A DNA stretch of 64,000 bases from Formosa algae (GTDB taxonomy: Bacteria; Bacteroidota; Bacteroidia; Flavobacteriales; Flavobacteriaceae). Both the position numbers and the translations under genes were made by a program. The stretch spans positions 1 through 64,000 of the forward strand of contig NZ_LMAK01000010.1 of the NCBI RefSeq assembly GCF_001439665.1, written 5' to 3'. The notes beneath the pieces were generated by a model. That model had not been told where the DNA came from and searched no databases. It saw only the letters and a program-made list of their open reading frames with translations. Positions 55,135 through 64,000 of the stretch are shown piece by piece. The stretch's first letter is position 1. Each line of letters begins with the position of its first letter.

Positions 55135-57090
55135 ATGGCTCTAAAACAAAAATTAAAACATCTACTAATAATTGCATTGGTAGCCCTACCATTTTTAATA
55201 GGTTCTTGCGTACAAAACAAGGTAGCGAAACAAAAAAGTAATCTAGATATTTCAGCATTTCTTGCCGCTGCAAGTCCAGATACCATTTATCCTTCGGCAG
55301 CACAAATAGACATGCTAAAGAAAGTTATGCCAGAGGAGCGATTTCAACCAGCGCCAAACATATCTAATCGTAACTATTGGAACGCCATTGCGAAGTCTAC
55401 ATCAGGACAAGAGTATTTGGCTAAAGCCAATTCATTATTAGATAGAGCTCCAGAAGTTCCTATTTCAGATAGTATATATCGTCGCGCAAATAAGGAAGGA
55501 AATCGTGGCATTTATAAGCCGAGATATTATAGAACTATGGATCGTTTAGAACATTATGTTTTGGGCGAATGTTTAGAAAACAAAGGACGCTTTTTACCAC
55601 AAATCCAGACTTATGTAGATTCGATTATAGCCATGAAATCTTGGGTACATCCTAATCATGACGATGGTAATAATGGTATTTTAGAAGGTCGTCGTGTTTC
55701 AATAGATTTAGGCGCTAGAAAATTTGGGTCGGTTTTAGCCATAGCATCATCTCTTTTAGACGATAAATTACCTGAAGATTTACATGCAGAAATAGCTTCA
55801 GAAATTCAGAGACGTATTACCGACACTTATTTAACGAGTACCAAACATGCAGATGAAAATAATACTTGGATAGATGGAACGAGTAACTGGAATTCAGTGT
55901 GTACTAGCGGAACTGTTTTAGCTACGATTACAAATTCTAACGATTATGATAAACGTTTGGCAACTATTGGTTCTGCCATTAATAGCATGTCTCATTACCT
56001 AACCGGCTTTGGAGACGACGGGTATTGTTCTGAAGGTTTAGGATATTGGGGCTACGGATTTAGTCATTATTTATATTTAGCTCAGATTGTATTCGATTAT
56101 TCAGATGGACATATCGACATGTTTAAATTTGATAATCCAGAAAAACTTAAAAACGTTGGAAACTTCCCAGAAAATTTCGTGATACAAGACGGACGTTGTG
56201 CTCCTTTTGCAGATGGCGTGTCTAAAACATCAAGTAGCGGAAGTAATTTCGCGAATATGTTATCGGCTTATCATTACGATGCTATTCTACCTACAGAAAT
56301 CCGTATGGAAGAAGCTGCCGAGCAACTTATCGCTTGGAATCATCCAGCTTTATTTGAAGTGAGTAGCCAAGCTACAGTTCCTGAATTACCAAGTCATACC
56401 TATTTTGAAGATTTTGGAATGGTTATTTCTAGAGGTAAACAGCAAAATCCATTTTCAATTGCCTTAAAAGCGGGACATAACGACGAAAATCATAATCATA
56501 GCGATGTGGGAACTTATACCTTAGTTTTAGGCGGAGATGTGATGTCGGGAGATATTGGTGCACCATCTTATACGGCTGGCGCTTTTTCTCCAAAAAATCC
56601 AGCACGGAGCTCTTGGGGACACCCAATTCCTAGACTAAATGAGACTCTACAGTCCAATGGTAAAGCATTTAAAGGTGTATTTTTGGATACAGATTTTACT
56701 GCTAATACAGACAAAGTTGTGGTCGATATTAAGCCTGCTTACGAATTTCCAGCTTTAGAAATTTTAGAGCGTACCATGAGTAATGATAAATCGGGTTCAG
56801 GAACTATAACTATTGAAGATTATTTTGTGGCCTCAGAACCTATAACCTTCGAAACGGCAATTATGACCTTAAATAGTTATGAAGTGGTAGATAACCAAAC
56901 AGTGATTTTAACATCTAAACATCAAAAAGTAAAGGCTGAAATTAAAAGTGAAGGATTTAAAGTTACCATAAAAGACGAACAGGTGCCAGTAAAACATTTA
57001 AGAGAAGGTGGCCCAGCATTCCGTATAGGAATTAAAGCAAATAAAGCGGTAAATACAGGTAAGATTATTATTGTGTATACTCCACTTTAG
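55135..57090 (+). CDS. Heparinase II/III-family polysaccharide lyase, lipoprotein
   Basis: 651 residues; lipoprotein signal MALKQKLKH...IGSC (Cys25). TSNWNSVCTSG, DDGYCSEGLGYWGYG and GHNDENHNHSDVG (His448, His453, His455), then GDIGAPSYT, match the heparinase II/III pattern (PL12/PL21-like) best of the five lyases here. Shorter than the others because it lacks the long C-terminal extension. It probably acts in the periplasm on imported oligosaccharides. It starts a new transcript with the conserved element in its leader. Confidence 0.87.
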   Translation: MALKQKLKHLLIIALVALPFLIGSCVQNKVAKQKSNLDISAFLAAASPDTIYPSAAQIDMLKKVMPEERFQPAPNISNRNYWNAIAKSTSGQEYLAKANSLLDRAPEVPISDSIYRRANKEGNRGIYKPRYYRTMDRLEHYVLGECLENKGRFLPQIQTYVDSIIAMKSWVHPNHDDGNNGILEGRRVSIDLGARKFGSVLAIASSLLDDKLPEDLHAEIASEIQRRITDTYLTSTKHADENNTWIDGTSNWNSVCTSGTVLATITNSNDYDKRLATIGSAINSMSHYLTGFGDDGYCSEGLGYWGYGFSHYLYLAQIVFDYSDGHIDMFKFDNPEKLKNVGNFPENFVIQDGRCAPFADGVSKTSSSGSNFANMLSAYHYDAILPTEIRMEEAAEQLIAWNHPALFEVSSQATVPELPSHTYFEDFGMVISRGKQQNPFSIALKAGHNDENHNHSDVGTYTLVLGGDVMSGDIGAPSYTAGAFSPKNPARSSWGHPIPRLNETLQSNGKAFKGVFLDTDFTANTDKVVVDIKPAYEFPALEILERTMSNDKSGSGTITIEDYFVASEPITFETAIMTLNSYEVVDNQTVILTSKHQKVKAEIKSEGFKVTIKDEQVPVKHLREGGPAFRIGIKANKAVNTGKIIIVYTPL

Positions 57091-57136
57091 TTCATTTTTA
57101 TTCAAACAAGCAACAAACAAACTAACTTAAATAAAC

Positions 57137-59908
57137 ATGTTTACTACCTATAAACAAATACCTTTAAAAACGCTAAAAAGAGGAATTATTACCTTCGGAT
57201 TATGTGTGTGTACAATGGTTTTACAAGCACAAAATCAAGAGAAGATTCCATTGCCAAGTGAATTAGAACAAGGCTATCCACGAATTTATATTACCCAATC
57301 TGAGAAAAAAGATTTACTAAAAACCATTAAAAAGGAAACTTGGGCGCAAGAGGTGTCTAATGGTATTCATAACCGCATCGATCACTATGTAGAACAACAT
57401 AAAACCGATCCAGAATGGATGGTTTCTCGTCTGCAAATGTACTGGAAAACCAAGTCGACTAATGTGTATGTGAATGGTATAAATTATTCGCATGCCGATG
57501 GTGAAGCGCCAGTGCCAACCGTACGTTTTGTGGGATCCCGTGATTATACAACACCTTATGGCACACCAAAATTAGAAGATGTTAAGCCATATATGGACGA
57601 CCCAAGAGGATTGTGGTTACCGAATAGAAGTAAAGAAGGACATCCGTTTGAATGGGCAGAAATTTCTAAAACTGGTCGTGTTATTTACTCCATTAACGAA
57701 CGTATTATAGAACTTGGTCGCGATGCCGCATTTATGTATTGGTTAGAAAATGATCCGGCTTTTGCACAATTTGCGTTCGACATTTTTCATACGTATATGG
57801 AAGGGATGTCGTACCGTAGCGAACCTATAGATTTATTAAACGGACACATTCAAACCTTGGTTGGCTTCACCAATTTTCAAGTGATTCATGACAATGTATT
57901 AATTCATGTTGCAGAATTATATGATTTTTTACACCCGTATATCGAAGTAAATCATGCTAAAGATATTGCCATGTACGATAAGACCATAAAACGTTGGATT
58001 GATCAAATTATTAAAAACGGAGTGCCTCAAAACAACTGGAATTTGCACCAGGCTAAAATTATTTTAAAAGCCGCAATGGTACTTCAAGACAATAAAAATT
58101 ATAACGATAAAAAAGGACGCGAATATTATATCGATTACATTTTAAATGTCACTTCAGCGCGCCAATGGTCATTAAACAAATTCTTAGATTACGGCTATGA
58201 TAAGGAAAATGGGGTTTGGGCAGAATGTCCTGGATATTCTATGGGTGTGACTAAAGATTTAACGCATTTTATAGAGGACTTTAATAACACTTTCGACCAT
58301 AATATTTTGCCTTATATGCCAGTTATGGAAACCGCCGTAAAAATGTTACCGCAATACTTATTCCCGAATGGTCAAACTGTGGCTTTTGGAGATAGTAATT
58401 ATGGCGGATTATATACAGATGCGTTTTCTGATATGATTCGTATGGGGCAGAACACAGGCAATAAAGAATTGGAAGAAGAGTTTACAGGCTTGTATCAATT
58501 ATTTACTGAAGACAAAGGTGGGAAAATGAGAAAACCCAAAGCAGATATCAGCTCATTTTTTGCAAGTAAACCTTTAGAACTTAATCCGAAATATAAAAAA
58601 GGGAAGCTAGAAGATTATATTACGCAAACTTTTTACGCACCAAACGTAAGTTGGCACGTACAACGTATGGGCACTGGAACAGATGGGATGATGGTCTCTT
58701 TAAACGGATCTTTAGGGAACCATATGCACGCCAACGGTATAAATATGGAATTGTATGGTAAAGGCTATGTGCAAGGTGGCGATCCTGGAAAAGGCGCTGG
58801 GTATTTACAACCTATTTATTTAGAGTATTATTCGCAATTTCCTGCGCATAACACAGTCATGGTAGACGGCGTGTCTTCGTATACCGAAATGTTGAGTTAC
58901 CACGCATTCGATTTAAAAGGTGAGTATCCAAAATCTGAACAAAAAACAGGCTACTATAAAGATATAACCTATTCCGATGTGTATTTCTTAGAACCAGAAA
59001 CCCAGAGCGATCAAACACGTTTGGTAAGTATTGTCAAAACGGGAGCAGAAACAGGATATTATATCGATGTGTTCCGCTCCAAGAAACAAAAAGGAGGCGA
59101 TAAGTTTCACGATTATTTCTATCATAATTTAGGTCAGAGTATGAGCATTATGGATGCAAATGGGAAACCTTTAAATCTCACGCCTAGTGAGGAGATGGGG
59201 TTTGCAGGCGGACATTTATACGCGTTTGATTATATGTGGGATAAAAAATCCATAAAATTAGAAGATGATTATCAAGCCGAATGGAAAATAGATATGGCCG
59301 AAGGTCAAGACGATGTTTTTATGAATTTGTGGATGAAGGGTGAAGCAGGACGCGAAGTGTTTTCAATTAAATCGCCACCACATAAAGCTTTCAAAGGCAA
59401 TAGTGGTTTACCTTACGAAGTCGATAAAGCACCGTATTTAACAATGGCAGCTAGACAACATGGTGTGGCTTGGGAAAAACCATTTGTCTCAGTTTACGAA
59501 CCATTTACTTCAAAAAATGGTAAAAGCATCGTGAATATTTCAAGTTTTGAAGATGAAAATCAAAATTCAGAATTTGTAGGTTTAGAGATTTCCAGCAAAT
59601 CAGGGCGTAAAGATGTGGTGTTTTCTTCAGTAAATCATAAAACTGCAACCTATAAAGATATGCAAACCGATGCGACCTATACTTTAGTGGGGACAGAAAC
59701 CAATGGCGATTGGGTAATTTTTATTGGAAATGGAAAGCAGGTAAAGGCGAAAGGATATACCATTTCGGCAACTGAACTTGGAAATGTAGTTTTAGAATTT
59801 AAAAATGGCGAATTCCTATTAGATAATGAAGTTCCTGTAACCATTACGAAAAACAATTCTGAAAAGACGTATAGTGTAAGTGAATTGCGTGAGGTTACAT
59901 TGAATTAG
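57137..59908 (+). CDS. Heparinase II/III-like polysaccharide lyase
   Basis: 923 residues with a signal peptide ending VLQAQ (about residue 32). YPRIYITQSEKKDLL, NNWNLHQAKI, NGVWAECPGY, GNHMHANGINMELYGKGY (His529 and His531) and GYYIDVFRSKKQ parallel the lyase at 41942; here the His pair H-M-H is more complete than the single His there. Heparinase superfamily by fold order; PL family not assigned. It begins 46 bases after the preceding lyase, so the two are co-transcribed and may act in sequence. Confidence 0.83.
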   Translation: MFTTYKQIPLKTLKRGIITFGLCVCTMVLQAQNQEKIPLPSELEQGYPRIYITQSEKKDLLKTIKKETWAQEVSNGIHNRIDHYVEQHKTDPEWMVSRLQMYWKTKSTNVYVNGINYSHADGEAPVPTVRFVGSRDYTTPYGTPKLEDVKPYMDDPRGLWLPNRSKEGHPFEWAEISKTGRVIYSINERIIELGRDAAFMYWLENDPAFAQFAFDIFHTYMEGMSYRSEPIDLLNGHIQTLVGFTNFQVIHDNVLIHVAELYDFLHPYIEVNHAKDIAMYDKTIKRWIDQIIKNGVPQNNWNLHQAKIILKAAMVLQDNKNYNDKKGREYYIDYILNVTSARQWSLNKFLDYGYDKENGVWAECPGYSMGVTKDLTHFIEDFNNTFDHNILPYMPVMETAVKMLPQYLFPNGQTVAFGDSNYGGLYTDAFSDMIRMGQNTGNKELEEEFTGLYQLFTEDKGGKMRKPKADISSFFASKPLELNPKYKKGKLEDYITQTFYAPNVSWHVQRMGTGTDGMMVSLNGSLGNHMHANGINMELYGKGYVQGGDPGKGAGYLQPIYLEYYSQFPAHNTVMVDGVSSYTEMLSYHAFDLKGEYPKSEQKTGYYKDITYSDVYFLEPETQSDQTRLVSIVKTGAETGYYIDVFRSKKQKGGDKFHDYFYHNLGQSMSIMDANGKPLNLTPSEEMGFAGGHLYAFDYMWDKKSIKLEDDYQAEWKIDMAEGQDDVFMNLWMKGEAGREVFSIKSPPHKAFKGNSGLPYEVDKAPYLTMAARQHGVAWEKPFVSVYEPFTSKNGKSIVNISSFEDENQNSEFVGLEISSKSGRKDVVFSSVNHKTATYKDMQTDATYTLVGTETNGDWVIFIGNGKQVKAKGYTISATELGNVVLEFKNGEFLLDNEVPVTITKNNSEKTYSVSELREVTLN

Positions 59909-59931
59909 AAATAAAAATAAAAACAAACAAA

Positions 59932-61137
59932 ATGACTATATTTAAGAGTAGAACACTAAGTATAATTTGCTTGCTAATCATAGGATTATCTTCGTGTGAG
60001 CAAAAGAAATCAACCAATAAAAAAGTTAGTGAAGACACGGCATCTAATGCAAAATCGTTTTATCCAGAATTTAGCTGGGACGCGACGCCCATGTACTACC
60101 ATTTTGGAGATATAGACCGTGTATTAAAACCGGATGAGGTTAAATTTATATCCGATCGCACCGATTTCATCTGTATTGAAAAATCGCATGCCTATAATGA
60201 ACTTGGTGATCAGGTTTTAGGGACAAAGCATGAAGTGGAAGCGTTTCATAAGATAAAACCAGAGACCAAAGTATTGTTTTATTATAATTCATATTTAGCA
60301 TGGCCTTACCCGCGATTTAATAAAGAATTTACGCCAGAAGGTATTGCTAATAACCCAGAATTAGAAAAATTTCTATTTGTTGATCCGAAAACTGAAAAAT
60401 TAAGAGTAAAAACTAAACCTGGTTTTTCGTACTATTTTGATGCTTTAAATCCTGATTTTAGAAAATGGTGGGTCGAGTCGGCTGTTAAAGGCATTGAGAT
60501 CTCGGGAGCCGATGGTATTTTTATCGATCGAATGAATGTAGGATTAAATTCAGATTATCCTAATGATCAGTTAGTAGAAATAGCACAAGCTAAAGGTGAA
60601 ATGATGGCTGAACTTAAAAAACAAATGGGACCAGATAAAATATTAGTTGGTAATAATGCCGCTAAAACCGAGGAGGTCTATCCGCATTGTGATGCCTTCT
60701 TCTTTGAACACTACAATAGTAGTGTTACCGACAAAGAAAATCTGCTAGAAGAATGGAAGGATATGGCTAGAATTGCGAAAGATGGCAAAATATCAATTTA
60801 CCGTTTCGGAGCTAAAGGAAAAAAGAAAACGGATATTACTATTGGGGCAACCGACACAGATGGTGGTATGGAACAACGCTCTAAAGATCAGTTAGAATAT
60901 TTTCATGCGTGTTTCCTAATCGGAGCGCAACCGTATTCGTATTTTCAATGGAATTGGGGATGGAATTTAGAAGATGGAAACTTAGTAGAATATCCTGCAT
61001 TACAAAAACCATTGGGTGCACCTAAAGGTGAGTTTCAAAGAGAAACGGCTGATGGATGGGTTTTCACTCGCGAATTTGATCACGCTAGTGTTTGGGTAAA
61101 TACAGACACTAAGAAAGCTAAAATAACTTGGCATTAA
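59932..61137 (+). CDS. Putative TIM-barrel glycosidase (GHL15-like), lipoprotein
   Basis: 401 residues; lipoprotein signal MTIFKSRTL...LSSC (Cys23). FSWDATPMYYHFGD, LFYYNSYLAWP, ADGIFIDRMN (Asp candidate on a barrel strand) and DAFFFEHYN resemble the hypothetical glycosyl hydrolase 15 (PF14885) group and GH-like barrels. Catalytic residues are not proved. A decayed copy of its last 25 codons lies at 62925-63000, after the GH172 gene. Substrate unknown. Confidence 0.62.
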   Translation: MTIFKSRTLSIICLLIIGLSSCEQKKSTNKKVSEDTASNAKSFYPEFSWDATPMYYHFGDIDRVLKPDEVKFISDRTDFICIEKSHAYNELGDQVLGTKHEVEAFHKIKPETKVLFYYNSYLAWPYPRFNKEFTPEGIANNPELEKFLFVDPKTEKLRVKTKPGFSYYFDALNPDFRKWWVESAVKGIEISGADGIFIDRMNVGLNSDYPNDQLVEIAQAKGEMMAELKKQMGPDKILVGNNAAKTEEVYPHCDAFFFEHYNSSVTDKENLLEEWKDMARIAKDGKISIYRFGAKGKKKTDITIGATDTDGGMEQRSKDQLEYFHACFLIGAQPYSYFQWNWGWNLEDGNLVEYPALQKPLGAPKGEFQRETADGWVFTREFDHASVWVNTDTKKAKITWH

Positions 61138-61171
61138 TCAGGAGTTTTAATCCTTTTATAAATTAATAATT

Positions 61172-62824
61172 ATGAGAATAAAAATCGTATGTTGTTGTAT
61201 TGCTTTGGGTTTTAGTGCGCTTCTCACAGCTCAAGAAAACCAAGAAGTATCAATAGAATCGCTGTTACATGAAATGGTAGATCGTGATGCTGTTGCGCGT
61301 TACCCTGATAATAATTTTAGACTAAATCAAGCGAGTAGCTACAATAGAGCTTCAAAAACAGTTGAAGATTCCGTGGGGTGGTTTACAAATCACGATTATA
61401 ATAATACGAAAACAGACACCGATCATAATTTTATTAGAACCGAAGAAACCAATGGTGAAAAAGAATGGGTGCTTATGGAGCATTTCGGACCAGGCGCTAT
61501 CGTACGAGTTTGGTCACCTTGGTTGGAGCAAACTAAGCCTGGTAGCGACATTATTATTCGTATATATTTAGATGGAAATCCAGAGCCTGTTATAGAAGGT
61601 AATATGATTACGCTATTTGATGGTACAGGACTTATTCCGCCGCCATTTGCGCACCCGTCTTTACGCTCGGGAGTCTCCTTTTTTCCTATTCCGTATGCCA
61701 AAGGGTGTAAAATTACAGCTTTAAAACAACCGTTCTTTTTTCAGTATACTTATCGTGCTTACGATGAAAGTACACCCGTAAAAACCTTTACTATGGATGA
61801 TTTTAATAAAGCAAAACCACTTATCGCAAAAGTAGGAGAGGAACTAAATAATCCAAAAAACACTACAGACGGTAAGTTAATTTCTATAGATAAAAAAATT
61901 AAATCGAATAAGGAAGCTTCTGTAGAATTACCTCAAGGTGTAGGAGCAGTGCGCTCGTTGAAATTAAAATTAGATGATTATAAAGATCCAGCAATTACGC
62001 GTTCTGTTGTTTTAAAAATGGAATTTGACGGACAAGAAACCGTTTGGACACCGATAGGAGACTTTTTCGGAACAGGAATTGGGTTAAATCCAGTGCAAGG
62101 TTGGTATCAAACTGTGGAAGAAGACGGAACGATGTCGTGTCGTTGGGTGATGCCGTATCAAAAATCAGGAAAAATAACCGTACTTAATTTAGGAAAGAAA
62201 ACCATAGATGTTGAGCTAGAAGCAACTGTGGGCGATTGGACTTGGGATAGTGAAAGTATGTATTTTAATGCCGCTTGGCGCGGACAATATCCTGTGCCAA
62301 CACGTCCGTTTTCCGATTGGAATTATGTCACTTTAAAAGGCCGTGGAGTTTATGTTGGAGATGCTCTAACAATAATGAATCCTGTGAAACGCTGGTGGGG
62401 TGAAGGTGATGAGAAGATATGGGTAGATGGGGAAGACTTTCCATCCATTTTCGGAACAGGTACAGAAGATTATTATGCGTATTCTTGGGGTGGTCGAAGT
62501 ACTGAGTTTTACGAACATCCGTTTCATGCACAGCCACGATCGTATATATACAATAAACTCAATCCGAAAACAACCAATGAGAAAAATACATCAGGTTACA
62601 GTACAGAAACCCGTACACGCGCCTTAGATGGTATGCCGTTCGAGAAATCTTTACAATTAGATATGGAAGTTTGGAGCGGTACCGATTGCGATATGGGCTA
62701 TGGCGTAGGCGTATATTGGTATGGAGATGCAAACACCACATCTAACAGAACACCAGACCCTAAAGGGGTGTTAGAGCTTCCGCCACTACCAAAAGGATTT
62801 CCAGATTATTTAGATAAGAAGTAA
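61172..62824 (+). CDS. Glycoside hydrolase family 172 (DUF2961)
   Basis: 550 residues with a signal peptide ending LLTAQ (about residue 20). EHFGPGAIVRVWSPW, then the paired sites WWGEGDEKIWVDGE (Glu411) and FGTGTEDYYAYSW (Glu432) are the DUF2961/GH172 signature; the two glutamates match the catalytic pair described for alpha-D-fructofuranosidase/arabinofuranosidase members. It suggests a furanosidic sugar in the substrate or a side activity. It follows the GHL15-like gene by 34 bases. Confidence 0.88.
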   Translation: MRIKIVCCCIALGFSALLTAQENQEVSIESLLHEMVDRDAVARYPDNNFRLNQASSYNRASKTVEDSVGWFTNHDYNNTKTDTDHNFIRTEETNGEKEWVLMEHFGPGAIVRVWSPWLEQTKPGSDIIIRIYLDGNPEPVIEGNMITLFDGTGLIPPPFAHPSLRSGVSFFPIPYAKGCKITALKQPFFFQYTYRAYDESTPVKTFTMDDFNKAKPLIAKVGEELNNPKNTTDGKLISIDKKIKSNKEASVELPQGVGAVRSLKLKLDDYKDPAITRSVVLKMEFDGQETVWTPIGDFFGTGIGLNPVQGWYQTVEEDGTMSCRWVMPYQKSGKITVLNLGKKTIDVELEATVGDWTWDSESMYFNAAWRGQYPVPTRPFSDWNYVTLKGRGVYVGDALTIMNPVKRWWGEGDEKIWVDGEDFPSIFGTGTEDYYAYSWGGRSTEFYEHPFHAQPRSYIYNKLNPKTTNEKNTSGYSTETRTRALDGMPFEKSLQLDMEVWSGTDCDMGYGVGVYWYGDANTTSNRTPDPKGVLELPPLPKGFPDYLDKK

Positions 62825-62924
62825 TTCTATTTTAATAAAAATAGCTTTATTTAGAATTCAGTCATTAAAACACATTAATTAGTAAGATTCTAAAGGAATT
62901 TAAAGAAAACTATCGACAATCATA

Positions 62925-63000
62925 TTTTTACTCGTGAATTTGAATAGGCTAGTGCATGGTAAATAGCGATACTAAAAAGGCTTACATTACAAGGCATTAA
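62925..63000 (+). pseudogene. Remnant of the 3' end of a GHL15-like gene
   Basis: TTTACTCGTGAATTTGA, GCTAGTG, GTAAATAGCGATACTAAAAA and GGCATTAA parallel the last 75 bases of the gene at 59932-61137 (F-T-R-E-F-D-H-A-S-V-W-V-N-T-D-T-K-K then I-T-W-H-stop). A TAG and a one-base deletion break the frame; the terminal codons V-N-S-D-T-K-K-A and the TAA still align. I infer a second GHL15-like gene once stood downstream of GH172 and was lost. Confidence 0.7.
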
Positions 63001-63061
63001 TACATTATTTATAGGTATTCAACCAAATTATTTGTTATAAACAACTAAACTAACATTACAA

Positions 63062-64000
63062 ATGAAAATTTTTAATTTTATAGGACTTGTTTTAATTACG
63101 ACATTTATCAGTTGTAAAACAGAACATAAACAAGAAGCAAAAAATGAAACTGAAACAAAAAGACCAAACTTCCTCTTTGTACTAGTCGACGATCAGTCGC
63201 CTTTAGACCTTCAAGTCTATAATGCAAAATCGATTTTAGAGACTCCAAACATTAGCAAATTAGCAGAAGAAGGTATTGTTTTTGATCAAGCCAGACATAT
63301 GGGATCTATGAATGGGGCAGTATGTACACCATCGCGACATATGATAATGTCTGGACGTACCGTTTGGCATTTACCTCGTAGTGCCGAATTTCAAAAAGAT
63401 ACCACAGCAAATGAAATAGATGAACAAACCATTGGTGCTGTTTTTAATAGTGCGGGATATAAAACGATGCGGACTTGTAAAAAGGGAAATTCCTATCCTA
63501 ACGCCAACAAACAATTTACAGTAGTAAAAGATGCCACTAAACGTGGAGGGACAGAAGAAACGGGAAGTGCATGGCATGCTAAACAAGTCTTAACGTATTT
63601 AAACGATAGAGAAAAAACTCAAGATGATGATCCGTTTTTTATCTATTTCGGATTTTCTCACCCACATGATACGCGTAATGGAACACCAGAATTGTTAGAT
63701 AAATATGGAGCAATCAATCATAAAGACAAAAATAGTATTCCGCCATTAAATGAAAAACAACCACAGCTTCCTGAAAATTATTTAGAAGCACATCCGTTTT
63801 TTCACGGTCATCCAGAACTTCGTGATGAAGAACGTGTAAGTGGTGTTTGGAAAAATAGAGATGAAAATACCATCAGAAATGAATTGGGGCGTGAGTTTGC
63901 ATGTTCAGAAAATGTAGATATTCAGTTGGGTAAAGTACTAAAGAAACTAGAAGAAACTGGCGAATTAGAAAATACTTATATTATTTATACAGCAGATCAT
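63062..64000 (+). CDS. S1-type sulfatase, lipoprotein (3' end outside window)
   Basis: The frame opens at ATG 63062 and stays open for 313 codons to the window end. Lipoprotein signal MKIFNFIGL...FISC (Cys18). FLFVLVDDQSPLDLQVY gives the metal site and VCTPSRHMIMSGR the formylglycine Cys88. FGFSHPHDTRNG and a YIIYTADH stretch at the very end, where the second metal site starts, follow the S1 pattern. It is the fifth sulfatase of the locus. Subfamily unknown because the C-terminus is missing. Confidence 0.9.
   Translation, partial: MKIFNFIGLVLITTFISCKTEHKQEAKNETETKRPNFLFVLVDDQSPLDLQVYNAKSILETPNISKLAEEGIVFDQARHMGSMNGAVCTPSRHMIMSGRTVWHLPRSAEFQKDTTANEIDEQTIGAVFNSAGYKTMRTCKKGNSYPNANKQFTVVKDATKRGGTEETGSAWHAKQVLTYLNDREKTQDDDPFFIYFGFSHPHDTRNGTPELLDKYGAINHKDKNSIPPLNEKQPQLPENYLEAHPFFHGHPELRDEERVSGVWKNRDENTIRNELGREFACSENVDIQLGKVLKKLEETGELENTYIIYTADH

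Noticed and set aside
62825-62856. CTATTTT/AAAATAG hairpin after GH172 as a terminator
   Set aside because: The stem is all A-T apart from one pair, and the tail CTTTATTT is interrupted; too weak to call.
1-64000. CRISPR arrays, tRNA/rRNA genes, transposases or phage genes
   Set aside because: No regularly spaced repeats, cloverleaf-like sequences or recognisable mobile-element proteins were found on reading both strands.
1-64000. Naming the locus an ulvan utilisation locus
   Set aside because: GH39, GH43, GH88 and sulfatases fit, but ulvan-type PL24/25/28 and GH78 are not seen and GH29/GH141 point elsewhere; the evidence is not decisive.

Overview
This 64-kb window looks like one very large polysaccharide utilisation locus (PUL) from a marine-type member of the Flavobacteriia (Bacteroidota). 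The evidence is a SusC/SusD pair, many lipoprotein and Sec-signal glycan-degrading enzymes, five sulfatases, AT-rich DNA, little Shine-Dalgarno signal before the genes, and hairpin/T-tract terminators. Every gene I can support is on the + strand. I see no tRNA, rRNA, CRISPR, transposase, regulator (no hybrid two-component system, AraC or LacI protein) and no formylglycine-generating enzyme, so regulation and sulfatase maturation must be encoded elsewhere.

Layout. 1-20.2 kb: four related secreted beta-helix proteins (one cut by the window start, one carrying a circularly permuted SGNH esterase), two related heparinase II/III-like lyases, GH43, GH39, GH88, a nucleoside-hydrolase-like secreted protein, an SSS-type sodium symporter and an FAD-dependent oxidoreductase. 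20.5-26.7 kb: two sulfatases, a DUF1080 (3-keto-disaccharide hydrolase-type) protein and a second GH88. 26.7-27.8 kb: a long non-coding leader, then susC/susD (27.8-32.9 kb). 33.6-48.4 kb: a GH43/GH117-like propeller enzyme, a sugar-porter MFS transporter, an alpha/beta esterase, two sulfatases, GH30, a heparinase-like lyase, GH141 with a PDZ domain, and a GH29 fucosidase. 48.6-54.8 kb: a tiny membrane protein, GH3 and three SGNH esterases. 55.1-64 kb: two more heparinase-like lyases, a GHL15-like TIM barrel, GH172, and a sulfatase running off the end.

How it fits together (inference). SusC/D would import sulfated, acetylated, uronic-acid-containing oligosaccharides. The lyases cut next to uronic acids and GH88 removes the resulting unsaturated uronate. 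Sulfatases and SGNH/alpha-beta esterases strip substituents. GH29/GH141 (fucose-type), GH43/GH39/GH30/GH3 (xylose- or related-type) and GH172 (furanoside-type) trim side chains. MFS and SSS transporters move the sugars into the cytoplasm. The substrate is not identifiable from sequence alone. Ulvan is possible, but no PL24/25/28 or GH78 is recognisable here. A glucurono- or fucose-containing sulfated glycan fits the GH29/GH141 pair at least as well.

Most notable observations: the circularly permuted SGNH domain at the end of a beta-helix protein; an unassigned multi-copy beta-helix family; a GH29 C-terminal domain reused as the N-terminus of a neighbouring esterase; two short gene remnants in intergenic DNA that point to lost lyase and GHL15 genes; and a 24-bp intergenic element present three times, twice with the same hairpin at identical spacing.
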